From the NCBI GenBank assembly GCA_963576475.1, contig OY754990.1, positions 13,509,061 through 13,573,060 of the forward strand: a DNA stretch of 64,000 nucleotides. Direction: 5' to 3'. Each line of letters begins with the position of its first letter. Position 1 is the first letter of the stretch. The notes under the pieces were generated by a model. The model searched no databases. It saw nothing but the letters and a program-made list of their open reading frames with translations, and was not told the origin of the DNA. The position numbers and the translations under genes were made by a program. Source of the DNA: Molanna angustata (Eukaryota; Arthropoda; Insecta; Trichoptera; Molannidae). Shown in pieces: positions 1 to 10,070 of this stretch.

Positions 1-362
1 GACCAGTGACTCTAATTTTTTGGTGACACCGCCCAGGAGGTACTCTTCCTCGAGGTCGCTGACCTTCCATTATTCTGACAAAGATTAATATTTTTGAATT
101 TTCAGGCACCCTTCTCACCAGCTGACCAAAATACAAGAGTACTTACATAACAACGCCATTCTCAAGAATGTAATTAATAATAACACGAACGAAATGTGCG
201 CAATTTCATTTATAAATTGCCAAAAAAATAACTCCCGTGTTTAACAATGTAGGAAGCGATACAATAGATCCAGGCCAGCCATTTTTATTATTATATTTTC
301 GTTTAGAATCTATAGAAATGTTGACAATAATGATACGATTTCATGTGGGTAGTACATTACAT
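1..362. other. AT-rich sequence with no recognised feature
   Basis: No coding signal, RNA gene or repeat shared with the rest of the window was recognised here. Confidence 0.5.
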
Positions 363-388
363 AGGGGAGACCCGCCTAAGTTGACGAT

Positions 389-1362
389 TTGACTTATTTT
401 TCATATGTTATATACGAGAAAGAACCATATACGACGAAAAGAATAACATACTGACCACAGATCAAATCTGTCTGCCTGGTGCCGTTAAAGTGTTCCCTGT
501 AAGTCTTTTTTTACTTAGTCGATGTAAAAAAAACAATATTTAAAATTGATGTTTTCAATAATATTATCTATAAATTTTAGGTAATATATTTTAAACATGA
601 AAATTACATTTATGAATTATATTTTTATATATTTTATTTAAACGTCAATAACTCAATATGACATAGGGAAGTTGACCAATTCGTCATCTAGTCGTACATA
701 CATATATATTTTTAATAGATTTATGTCTTGATTGAACAAATTTAATATTGATTACTGTTACTGTTATTTTAGATTAAGTAATATTTCAATATAATTTGTA
801 CTTACAATACAATGTTTTTTGTACGTATAAAATCCATCCGTTTGTGAAATATGCTTACTATTACTGAAATATGTATTTATTTTTTCAGTAATCTTCCCGG
901 GTGTACGCTAAACAAATGACCAAATTTCAATGTAATCAGATGGATGGTATAAGAGCATAAAAAGAACCTCAAAGATACAAATGATACTAAAATCTGCAAC
1001 TTTCACCTATAGAAAGGGGATACGCACTGGTAAACGCAACCAATCTCAGGTGCCAAACTTAGCTTTTTTTTATACTATATTCGATAAGGAAAGAAATATA
1101 AAAAAACAGGTATTAAAAACTGAATTGTTTTTTTAACGTTGCTATCTATTAGACTATAATGTTAAACGATGTATATTAGTGTAGTATGTATGATATGTAC
1201 CTTGTTACTCTAAAGTGCAATAAAATAAAAATTCCCTTTTTATTTCAATTTCATCTAAAATTGTATGACAGAACCCATACTGTGACGCAATTCATCAACT
1301 TTCCCGTATAGCGGGTAAGATGATGAATTTGAGGATGCTTTTTAAATATCGTTTATCTATTA
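389..1362. other. Interior of the composite, nothing recognised
   Basis: AT-rich sequence with stop codons in all frames and no match noticed elsewhere in the window. Confidence 0.4.
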
Positions 1363-1559
1363 TGACGTCTTGATTTGATCTGAGACTCAAGTGAATAAAG
1401 GTATGACTGACCGATCACATCTATGCTCTGTCAGTTCAGTATTCCCAAGAGATACTATTTCAGATTATTTGTGCAATTATCAAATAAAAATGACAAGATA
1501 CCTACATACATACACAATATTATGTATATGCATATCATGATGACTCCAATTACATTTTT

Positions 1560-2100
1560 ACTCCTCACTAACCCAAGGGGATATAGTGGGGAGTTATGAT
1601 TTCGCAATTTTTAAGGGTATTTTTTTTTGCAGATTATCAACTAGTATCATGCTGAGATTGTATTCTGAAAGTTTCATCACAATGTATCTGTGTGTGTGTG
1701 CTATGTACGGCGTGTTCATTTTACTTTATCGATTATAGACTAAAGTACTCATTCGATTCTATTCAAATTTTGCAAATATGTATATCTAATACTCGATTAG
1801 ATCCTATTAGATTTTGAACGATATATGAATAGTGCTTCTCAATTTTTTTAACTGTCAAATATTTCAAAGTGACCCCAAGCTCAGGAAACTTAAAATTTTT
1901 ATTTTCAAATTGGTAAAAAGGCACATCACTTTCATAAAATGGCATTGAAGAGTTATCAAGTTTTCATAATAAAATATTTAAATAAAAAATAATTTAACAA
2001 ACTCATTTCATGAAAATGTTGGAAATTTTCCATACAAAATTTTAATACTTTATAGAATGACTTGTTAGTGAGGAGTTTAGCGTTGGCCACAACCCACTCG
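1560..2100 (+). mobile_element. R-family non-autonomous element (full copy)
   Basis: The paralogous locus at 30820-30890 reads straight through without this segment, so the ends can be placed at ACTCCTCACTAACCC on the left and CCCACTCG on the right, flanked by T runs. Inside, the sequence CTTGTTAGTGAGGAGT at 2061-2076 is an imperfect inverted copy of the left end, inset about 24 bp from the right end. There is no coding capacity. Further copies or parts lie near 9.8, 21.4, 26.8-27.7, 37.9-38.3, 53.3-53.6 and 54.2-54.5 kb. Confidence 0.6.
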
Positions 2101-2264
2101 TTTAATCTGTGTACATACAACATACAATAGTTAAGTTTATATTGTTTAGATACTTTTTAAAAATGCAAATAGGTACAACCTATATGTTTCCTGTGAAATA
2201 TTATAATAATATGCACACTGCTAGCCCTAGAACAGGTATGCCTAGTTGGACAGCAGTTATCTAT

Positions 2265-2489
2265 ATTTTTTTAACTTTTCTACGGACTATTCTTGGTAGA
2301 ACTCCTTTTCAAATTATAAATAAATTTGGTATGGTAAAATAAAACCAAAGTTTTCAGTTCTACTAATTTAATGACACAAGTGTGGTGACTATGAAAATGA
2401 TCACTGGATGACCGAAACTAGACAGTGTCATTAAATTAGTAGAACTGAAAACTTTGGTTTTATTTTACCATACCAAATTTATTTATAAT
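2265..2489. mobile_element. Foldback insertion with 8-bp target duplication
   Basis: Two perfect 67-bp inverted arms (2311-2377 and 2425-2491) are separated by a 47-bp loop. The insertion splits a LINE 3' end at TTATCTAT, which is present on both sides (2257-2264 and 2490-2497); the uninterrupted paralogues near 20.18 and 31.02 kb have this site once. About 45 bp at the left edge has no partner on the right. An 8-bp duplication would suit a hAT-like transposase, but no hAT terminal motif is visible. Confidence 0.6.
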
Positions 2490-3089
2490 TTATCTATTTT
2501 TAATTAAGATTATTTGAATGGTGTGATAAGGAAATAAATGAAAAAAAATGTGTAAAAATACTGCTTGTAAGTATTATTATAGACAAATATAATATACATA
2601 ATAGGTACAGCAAATATTTCATTTCAAAAAATATTCCATCAAAGGTGATACCATACAAATCTCTTAGCATCGTCAACTTAGGCGGGTCTCCCCTGCGTAT
2701 CAGGAAAACCTCAGAAATAAAATATATACCTCATAAGATTACATACAGTTACAGACGAGGCGGACGGTAACAACGTATTGTGGTATATTACAATAATAAT
2801 TTTAGCCGGCAGGAAAGGTGGGGAGGACTACGAAAAAGGATGGCGGTAAGAAATCAAGGGAAGAACGAACGGAAGATGGTACAAGCCCACAACGTTTAGC
2901 GACAAATAAAATATATAGAAAACATAAATTGTAGTATTATTCAAAAAATATATTTATTAGGAACAATATGGTGAAGTCAGACGCTCATAAGATCTCAGTT
3001 CCGTAAGAAATTCTGGCTTGGTGTTACAATTCACGATTGAGTTGTTTGATCCGAGATACTATGCGAAGTGACCACTTTCTACGCCAGAC

Positions 3090-3410
3090 AAGAGAAAAAC
3101 AGTTTATATAAAATAAATTATTTTTTGTTTAAAACAGATGATAATATTTTTTGGAGTGCCACATTGTATGCCAGAGTGCCACATTTTATAGAGTGGAATG
3201 GTCTGAAAGTGTTCACAACTATGGTACGAGGGCCAGAGGATTCTTATTGCTTATTCCTAGACATAGAGGGGCAGCGTTGGAAGGCAGTTTCAAATACGCT
3301 GCAACAAAATGTTGGAATGACTTGCCTCCACCGCTAAAAGCAGTGGAAAAAAATCTATTTTTTTAAAGAAAATTGTCGAGCGATGCTCCTGGCCTCGCAA
3401 TCATAGTGCG
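3090..3410 (+). mobile_element. Degenerate LINE ORF, extreme C-terminus
   Basis: The plus-strand frame around 3151-3366 encodes a peptide with HNYGTRARG, then an arginine- and alanine-rich stretch, SFKYAATKCWNDLPPPLK and a lysine-rich end. This matches the common C-terminal pattern after the thumb of jockey/CR1-like LINE reverse transcriptases: an NYNTR motif, then WN-LP, then FK-K-L. Only this end remains and the 5' side is lost in another frame. The methionine that opens the frame is not a real start. The product is a dead remnant, not a host protein. Confidence 0.6.
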
Positions 3411-4515
3411 AAGTATATAAGAATTTGTGTGTATTTATGTGTGGGTGTGCATAAATAATTGTGTGTATATATATGTATGTGTGTATGTTTTGGAGCATTT
3501 TTTGTATTTATATCTATATTATAATACATAAGCAATAGGATCATGCTAAAAATCAGGTGCTGGGGGGCTTGTCTTCCTGCAACATAGCTGAGCATGGTCC
3601 TTTTGAGTCAGAAAAATTGTTTTTCTTGGCTAAATCAAAGTCTAATCTATCCTACCGCACATGAAGGACACTGAATAGACTCCGTGTAGAAGTCACAAGG
3701 TGCAAAAGAGCGAGGAGATGATTGCGGGGAGGTCCAGAATGATTAGCATCCTCGTGTCTGCCGAACAAATGACGCAAAAATGTAGACTAGGTTATGACAA
3801 TTGACTTGGAAATTGCTGCTGCAATATATTGGAATGAAAGCAAAGTAAGTAAAATGACAACGGAATGGTCATCATATTATAGTCAGACAGTGACCCAGAA
3901 TACTCCGATGCAGGCCATGGTCAGATTGGTGAGGCAAGAGCGTTGTTAGACAGCCTAAAAGATGGTCTGATCGTTGCCCAGTGGTAATATTTGCGTTACA
4001 AATATATTTAAAAAAAATACGGAAAATTGAATCCACAAGTAGAGAGAGCGATTCAATTGAAATTTGCCAGAATGTAAATTGAGAATCAAAGGAAACGACG
4101 AAATGCTAAAAAGGAAAAAAAAAGAAAGAAACTGGAAAAGAATGAAGTAGGTAAGATAAGAATAATGCGCCTCCCGAAAAGGGATGTTAAGCTTCCCCTT
4201 TAGATCGCGAGGGGGTGAAAAATGCCTAGAAAATATACAGCCCGCCTCGTTGAGGGTAATCCGGCTGGAACGAGAGAGGGTCCCACTCGGCTAGTCCTAG
4301 GGTCACTAAATCATTTGCAAAAAGTATTCCATATTACATACAGTACACACTTTTATATGGAAAGAAATAGTATCTCTTTGATTTTTTTTGCGTTACTTTC
4401 TCTTGCGTTAGGACTCCGTGCCAATTTACAATGTGAAAAGTTCATTTTTTAACATAAATATACCTCTATTCAAGTCAGAACTATGAAAGGGTACCTTAAT
4501 GATATATAAATAAAT
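3411..4515. other. Unassigned sequence, no gene recognised
   Basis: A GT-rich stretch lies near 3425-3490. The rest shows only short open frames with no recognisable motif. It probably includes LINE 3' sequence following the remnant at 3.1-3.4 kb, but this could not be shown. Confidence 0.4.
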
Positions 4516-4716
4516 ACCATCACGCCATGCCCCTCGCGGGGGATGCAAAGAGAACCGAATGCCACATTTTCTATCTTGGCACGAATCCCTCGCCTCGTCT
4601 ATGTTCATGCATCATCTCATACATGTTCGTCTGTTGTTGTTCAAACTTCTAATATTTCCGTCTTTCAGAATATCGTTAACATGGTCGTGCCATCCCTCTC
4701 ATTCCATTCTATCATC
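4516..4716 (-). mobile_element. RDMA LINE, 3' part (split copy)
   Basis: On the minus strand this encodes the end of the commonest LINE of the window: the WHDHVN-type motif, the RRTCMRRCM-type motif and the last residues before the stop, with an ATAC-rich 3' edge at about 4516. It is frameshifted. Its 5' continuation lies at 5086-5165, because a different LINE has landed inside it. Confidence 0.7.
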
Positions 4717-5085
4717 ATCATCACCATCATCAGTGGCTCCACAGCCCAGGATGGTCCTTGGCCTCCTCAAGGAATCGTTTCCATTGCACCCAATCCATGA
4801 CCTTTCCTTTCCAATTCCGCACACCGGCTATCTGAAGGTCCCTCTCGACTCCATCCATCCATCGTAGTTTCGGCCTTCCCACACCCCTTCTTCCCTCCGG
4901 ACGCATTGTGAGGATTCTTTTTGGTGTCTGGTCATCTTTCATACGATGCACGTGTCCTAACCAGCGGAGCCTCCCTATTTTTATCATTTGGACGATATTT
5001 GGTTCCTTGAATAGGCTCTTTAGTTCGTGCTTGAACCTGATTCTCCGAGTGCCTTGATCGCAGAGGGGACCGAAAATTTTTCTGA
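4717..5085 (-). mobile_element. LINE C-terminal remnant (LRWLGHVHRM family)
   Basis: The minus-strand frame 4730-4987 reads GRLRWLGHVHRMKDD, then a TPKRIL motif, GRRGVGRPKLRWMDGVERDL and a C-terminus ending KDHPGLWSH. This is the well-known tail of insect endonuclease/reverse-transcriptase LINE proteins: an RWLGH-RM motif followed by G-RGRP--RW-D. The frame continues upstream to about 5080 with RRIRFKHELKSLF. The 3' edge is a CAT/ATG-rich simple repeat at 4717-4735. It sits inside an RDMA LINE copy on the same strand. Confidence 0.75.
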
Positions 5086-5165
5086 AAATTTTTGGTCCGC
5101 ACTATATATTTTCTTTATTAGGCGTTCCTCATTCATTCTTCCCATGTGGCCTAACTACAACCCAC
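5086..5165 (-). mobile_element. RDMA LINE, 5' part (split copy)
   Basis: The minus-strand reading gives a GRMNEERL-KKIY motif, the segment that immediately precedes the part found at 4516-4716 in complete copies. The two pieces were therefore one copy, later split by the LINE at 4717-5085. Confidence 0.6.
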
Positions 5166-5264
5166 TCGTTTTTTAATGAAAATTTGTAACGTTTATCTTG
5201 GTATGATTTTTCTCTCCCACTCGGAGCAATCTCGAGATCAAAGGGACCCGGAGTGAGAGTTGTA

Positions 5265-5470
5265 AAGGAAAAGCGGGGTGAACGTTTAACACCGGGACGC
5301 CCGCCCGACGCTGAGACCGGAAATGTCATAAGGGACGTCGGGACGCCACGGGCAGACAGAGGGGCGGCGGAAGACGCCACTGTGGAGACAAAGAAAAGGA
5401 ATTAATCTTCCTGGTGTTTGGAGCGGGCGAGGAGAAAGAATCCTATGAAAAAATGGCGGCATTACAAAAG
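5265..5470. other. GC- and CpG-rich patch
   Basis: About 200 bp with many CpG dinucleotides in an otherwise AT-rich window. Open frames cross it on both strands but none shows a family motif. It could be a residual promoter or 5' exon, or part of an unidentified transposon. There is no evidence for transcription. Confidence 0.3.
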
Positions 5471-5494
5471 ACAAACGAAAAATTCAATCATACC

Positions 5495-6446
5495 AAGTAA
5501 TATAGTTAAATTAAATAAAATATCTTAGTTTCTAAGCACGTTGAGTATTTTTATGCCAACTAGTTTCGGAGACGTAACCGCCCCTTCGTCCGGACAATCT
5601 TATACTAAACTTACATACTATGTACATAATGTGACCCGTGTGCCTAAATTATGTATCGGAAAGTTGATGGGCGGAGCTTACATTATTGAAAGCAGAGGTT
5701 GTCAAAGGAAAAATATTAAATAATGGAGTATTTAATATTTTATTTGAAAGTGAATTCCTTGATGTGGTTTGGACATATTGAAAGAATGAATGATGAACGA
5801 CTCACCAAAAAAATATACATGGGTGTAAGAGATGGAGTGAATAGCAGAGGTCGCCCCAGAAAGGGATGGCATGACCATGTGAATGATATTTTGAAAGAAG
5901 GAAATATAAGAAGCTTGAATAATCGACAAGCATGTATGAGACGATGCATGGATGAAAAGGAAGCTAGGAATGTGTTCAAAAATAGAGGAGTGCGCTCGGT
6001 TCTCTCTGCTTACCCCGTATGGGATATTGTGTGATGGTATATATGTATGCATGAGTATTGTTTAAATGTACTTTATTATTAATTTTATTTTGTTTTTTAT
6101 TTAAGGTTTTTTTTATCTCTAATGCCTCTAAGTTATCTAATCTAAAACCCTCTTTATTTATGTGCAAGATTTTATAGCCTGTTTGAGTATTGAAAGAATG
6201 ATTATTTTCAATCAAATTATTGGCAAATTCTGAGAAATTGTTACTTTTTAAACATCATAAATTCTCCTTAATTCTGATATCAAAATTTCTACCTGTTTTA
6301 CCTACATAAAAATATTCACAATCCTGACCATTTAATCATCTATAGACCCCCGAATTACTTAATACCGTTGTCTCTATCTTTATTATTTTTTAAAATACTC
6401 AACGTGGTTAGAAACAAAGATATTTTATTTAATTATATTAGTTAAA
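5495..6446 (-). mobile_element. Penelope-like element remnant (GIY-YIG domain)
   Basis: On the minus strand, about 6353 down to 6085 encodes a GIY-YIG endonuclease-like domain: CEYFYVGKTGRNFDIRIKEN, then a serine/asparagine segment with EFANNLIENNHSF, then YKILH and an EALEIKK end. The YVGKTGR core, downstream RIKE and final LE-LEI are the expected landmarks of the Penelope-like C-terminal nuclease. Two in-frame stops show it is dead, and no reverse transcriptase remains. Similar inverted repeats of about 55 bp sit at about 5497-5553 and 6393-6446, containing ACGTTGAGTATTTT; these suit the terminal repeats of such elements, which can be inverted. An RDMA LINE (5735-6045) lies between them. 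Confidence 0.6.
5735..6045 (+). mobile_element. RDMA LINE, 5'-truncated 3' end
   Basis: One open frame from about 5723 to 6034 encodes the C-terminal region of a non-LTR retrotransposon protein: WFGHIERMNDERLTKKIY, a G--SRGRPRKGWHDHVNDIL segment, RQACMRRCMD and a C-terminus of the SAYPVWDIV type, followed by a (TATG)-like tail. This module normally lies after the reverse transcriptase. The copy starts abruptly, as expected from incomplete target-primed reverse transcription. It is the best-preserved short copy here, with no internal stop. Confidence 0.75.
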
Positions 6447-6489
6447 ATGTGCAACAAAGAATTAGCAGCAAAGTATGAAGACATACTAA

Positions 6490-6838
6490 GTTAAAAATTC
6501 ACAATTCTAAGTATAAAAGTTTTGTAGGCCTATAACTGTCTATATATTCTGAAAATTTGGGGTCTGTAAATTGAGCGGATCAAAAGTTATAAGGGGGGGG
6601 GGGGGGGGACACACAGACACACACACAAAACTCACATAAAATGTTCTACTCCGAATTCTGAGTAAATCCATGTATGGAAACATATATGCTGCGAGGCCTC
6701 TAGTTGGTGTTATTAGCATGCAAAAAGTCCACTACACCATACAAAATTTTCCTTCGTACACGCATCTTGGCTTAATAATGTCGATTCATTAAGAGAATTG
6801 AAATCTAATGAACGAATCGACAGTTGGATTATGAACTG
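6490..6838 (-). mobile_element. HINE, partial copy (5' terminal part)
   Basis: Minus-strand match to the 5' third of the elements at 16677-17711 and 32355-33455. It ends at the 5' terminal motif (TCCAACTGTCGAT read on the minus strand, 6826-6838) and includes the G/C run plus CA/GT microsatellite at 6592-6640. The 3' two thirds are missing. Confidence 0.6.
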
Positions 6839-7015
6839 TTGGTATGTATTAATAAAATAATAAATATATATTCTATGCAGATAATCGAAGTATACCTGTC
6901 TCGATCGATCGCAATAAATAACACTGTCCGTACTCTTCTTGACGTCATGCGTAGTTTTGTCGATATATGTATATCATGATTTTTCGTAGATAAATGACGT
7001 TTAAGATTCCTCTTT

Positions 7016-7430
7016 GATTAAGGCTCATGTATACCCTGGGTATACGGATGTACACAAAAATGCACACTAAATTACCATCTTATGTATGAAACACGATAAA
7101 ATTTTGCATATCACCTAATCTGTGACATACATCACTTTTTCGAGAAAAAATGGTAAAATTTGGAGGTATTTTCTAAATAGCAAGAAAAGTAATAAAAATA
7201 TTATAATAATAAAAAACTCAGCCGGTAGATTTTCATATTCTCTTTTGATTGAAATAAAAATCTAATTCATACATCTTGTAGTTATTTAGTTACATACAGT
7301 AAAAAAAAGGGTTTTACTAAAACTTATTTTACAAGAAAAATATTAAAGAAATTCAAATTTCAAAAAACTCATGCAATAGAATTAAGATATAAATACAAAC
7401 TGTTCCTTATTTTAAAGACGTATCTTTTGT
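7016..7430. repeat. U-family dispersed repeat, copy 1
   Basis: About 400 bp closely matching 37440-37860, with a more diverged third copy at 38322-38590. There is no coding capacity and no terminal repeats were identified. All copies contain a CAACCGGTAGATT/CAGCCGGTAGATT stretch and a shared 3' part around AAACTGTTCCT. Confidence 0.6.
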
Positions 7431-7647
7431 GGGTATTAGGGAAATTAGTTATATTAGAATTTACTTTATACCTAGGTTTTTATTTTATATATGCTATTTA
7501 TTTTTGTTTCTTTTTGTTTTTGGTATTTATTTATTTAAAAAATGTTTAGATATAAAATGCAAAAAATATTCTGGTAGATATTTCGTACATTTATACATCT
7601 ATTTTTGTTTTATTTTATAATATAATTGTATGTATTAAACGAGAGGA

Positions 7648-7890
7648 ATGAGAGGTCGGGAATGGAATGAGAGGTCGGGGACGCCCAAGAAAGGGATGGC
7701 ACGACCATGTGAACGAAATTTTGAAAGACGGAAATGTTAGAAGTGTGAGCAATAGACGAACATGTATGAGACAATGCATGAATGTGGACGAGGCGAGGGA
7801 TGCGTGCCAGGATAGAAAAATGTGGCGTTAGGTTCTCTCTGCCTACCCCGCAAGGGACATGGCGTGATGGTATGTATGTATGTATTAAAC
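7648..7890 (+). mobile_element. RDMA LINE, 3' end
   Basis: Plus-strand frame: GRPRKGWHDHVNEIL, VSNRRTCMRQCMNVDEA and SAYPARDMA, followed by a TATG tail at about 7868-7890. One in-frame TAG follows the MWR codons. The left edge contains a short duplicated GAATGAGAGGTCGG motif. Confidence 0.75.
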
Positions 7891-8199
7891 GTGTTTGTAC
7901 TACATTATTTTGTGTGTACTTGTAAAAGGCTATTTAGCCGTTGATTGGAAATAATAAATAAATAAATAAATAAATATAGCCTACTATAGCCTCTTAAAGA
8001 TAAAAATTAGCTATCCAAAGTCTAATGGAGATCGAAGACATAATGGAAACCAAAGCCAGGGTAGTGTACATCCGGCGGGAACGGCGATACTGTACAGCAT
8101 GGAGCCATATCTTATCCAGAGATACGGGAAGATAAAAAAGAAAAGATAGAGAAAAGTTATAAACAATGGACGGATGAAAGGGACCATCACAATGGATCC

Positions 8200-8204
<5 letters not shown>

Positions 8205-8233
<29 letters not shown>
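8205..8233. repeat. (GA)n microsatellite
   Basis: A run of GA dinucleotides about 29 bp long. Confidence 0.9.
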
Positions 8234-8237
<4 letters not shown>

Positions 8238-8366
8238 TGCAGGGACGCAGAGGACGATTATCGTTGGTGTAATTCAAAATAAAACAAAAGAGAAATATAA
8301 TGCGTCTGATAAATCTGTTGACTCCGCAACAATAATACGATGAAGGAAACTCATAATAAAATAATA

Positions 8367-8886
8367 AGGTAAATAAGACAAAAATGACCTTATAAGTCTG
8401 GCGCAATTCAGGGGTGACTTCTATGCGAAAAATGCATTTGTCACCTCAGGTATAAGAATTGTTGCTCTCATTATTTACAAAAAACCAATTCTCTCAATAG
8501 ATGGCGTTACAACAAAAATAAATAAAAATAATAAGAATGTTGTTCATAATTTCACACATAGATGGCTGTAGTAAAAATTCCTTATTTTCAAGCGAAAAGA
8601 ATTTCAGTATTATAATATATAGAACTTTCAAAATTGAATTGATAGGGATCTAATTAAAAAGGCATAATTGGTGAACGTTGCGCAAGCGCATAAAGTGATC
8701 ACGTAAACCAGCCGATGACAGGTCGTAAGCCCTGTAGGTGCCTTGATTTCCCGGTTCTCCTACAGTAAATATTCCAACTTCGTCTCTATTGAGATAATTA
8801 AAAATCTGTTAAAAAATATCTTTGACTCCCGACAGGGAAAAAAATCCAATGTTTGCGCATATGCAATAATAAAAAAATATTCGATT
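8367..8886 (-). mobile_element. P-family repeat, full-length copy
   Basis: About 520 bp matching, in reverse, the copy at 18614-19129. Diagnostic stretches include GCGCAAGCGCATAAAGTGAT and GATGACAGGTCGTAAGCCCT. No ORF or TIR is visible, so the class is unknown. Partial copies occur at 14.7-14.9, 19.15-19.68, 25.5 and 59.4 kb. Confidence 0.6.
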
Positions 8887-8969
8887 CCATAATAAAATTG
8901 GTACCAAAAAAAAGAGTTTTTGAATATTTCGACGGCTGTCTTGTCGTGTGTACGTATGTTTGAAATGGT

Positions 8970-9775
8970 GACAGGAAAATTATTCGAAAAACAATTATTC
9001 GAATGCTCAATTTTACGAATATGGCAATTATTCGAATCACATTTTTTCGAAAAACAATTTTCCGAACACACAATTATCAGAATTTACAATTGATCGAATT
9101 TTTATGACGTCATGTTGGTAGTATTGTGAGAGGAATAAACCATAGATTTTTATTATAATATACTAGATGTCGTAGTTAGCAAATTTTGTATGAATCGGAA
9201 ACAAATGACTCACTTTTTGCACGGAGTACTACATCTACATAGTATATTATGTTTAATAAAAATCTATGGAATAAACAACATGGCGACGCACCGCGCTGTC
9301 AGATATCCTAGGATGTACACCTATTTTTTAAACCTAAACCTACAAAACTTTGGTAAAAATAGGTTGGTTAGGTTTGCCAGTTGCATTATATATTTAAAAA
9401 AGTAACTATAATATTAAAATAAAATAACTAAATTGGTGTGAATACTAGATAAACATAAACTGGTGTACAAACTAGGCTATCCCGCGCTGTCAAACATCAG
9501 TTATTAAAAATGTGCAAACATACGTAGGTACCCAACAATAATACAACAAGTAATAATAGTCTTCATCGAATATATTTTACTGGCAACAAATATGTCAAAG
9601 GAGGCAACATAATGACACAAAAATATGTTAAATTCGGTCAATTGGTTTTCCAACAAATGTTAGTTGGAATAATTTGCTTTCGGACAATTGTCATTCTGAT
9701 AACTGATTTTCGAAAAATTGTTATTCGTACAATTGCGCATTCGAACAATTGTGTTTCGAAGAATTTTCATGTAAT
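8970..9775. mobile_element. Element with clustered inverted subterminal repeats
   Basis: Both ends carry dense short motifs of the type CAATTNTTCGAA: 8980-9100 on the left and 9625-9770 on the right, where they appear in reverse complement. For example CAATTATTCGAATGCTCAATT near 8991 pairs with the inverse of ATTGCGCATTCGAACAATTG near 9732. The interior holds a second inverted pair (about 9133-9160 and 9241-9274, containing CATAGATTTTTATTA). No protein is encoded. Likely a non-autonomous DNA transposon. Confidence 0.45.
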
Positions 9776-9798
9776 CGTTTGAAATCAGTTGTGTACTT

Positions 9799-9930
9799 TT
9801 TACTCTCCACTACTATGAAATAGTACTGTAAGGTTATGATTTCACAATTTTTAAGCGTATTTTTACATCAATTTTCAATGGATACACTGAAAAATATATT
9901 ATAAAAACCTTACTGGCTACATCTGCGTTT
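9799..9930 (+). mobile_element. R-family fragment (left end)
   Basis: Starts with ACTCTCCACTACT after a T run and continues as GTTATGATTTCACAATTTTTAAG, a diverged match to the left end of the element at 1560-2100. Confidence 0.45.
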
Positions 9931-10070
9931 TAGCCAAACCTTTGTTATCAGTAATAAAGGTTTGTCCATTTATGACTGTACTGTTTGGCTATGTGCACAA
10001 AAAATTTTTTCGCACAAAACCAAATCTTTTGTAGTCACTATTTTCGATTTATTCAGTTAATTTTAACATG

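Larger units (their letters stand above)
1363..2545 (+). mobile_element. LINE 3' end, family S, interrupted copy
   Basis: Segments 1363-1559, 2101-2264 and 2490-2545 together match the locus at 29430-31060, and the end also matches 20010-20252. The shared 3' part contains CTGCTAGCCCTAGAACAGG, a CCTAGTTGG...CAGCAGT stretch, a GGTGTGATAA motif and an A-rich end. That suits a LINE 3' untranslated region, although no ORF is attached. This copy holds one unit of the 89-bp sequence that is amplified at 29461-30795. It is broken by an R element and by a foldback insertion. Confidence 0.55.
363..2694. mobile_element. Candidate TIR-bounded composite DNA element
   Basis: A perfect 26-bp inverted repeat closes both ends: 363-388, starting AGGGGAGACCCGCCTAAGTT, and its reverse complement at 2669-2694. 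The 2.3 kb between holds unrelated repeats (a LINE 3' end, an R element and a foldback insertion), so if this is one DNA transposon it has been heavily invaded. No transposase is visible and no clear target-site duplication flanks the ends. The superfamily is not assigned. The exact 26-bp match 2.3 kb apart is very unlikely by chance. Confidence 0.55.

Noticed and set aside
7429..7620. Hydrophobic 63-codon frame resembling a membrane peptide
   Set aside because: AT-rich chance frame rich in Phe, Tyr and Ile at the end of a U repeat; no start context or homologue evident.
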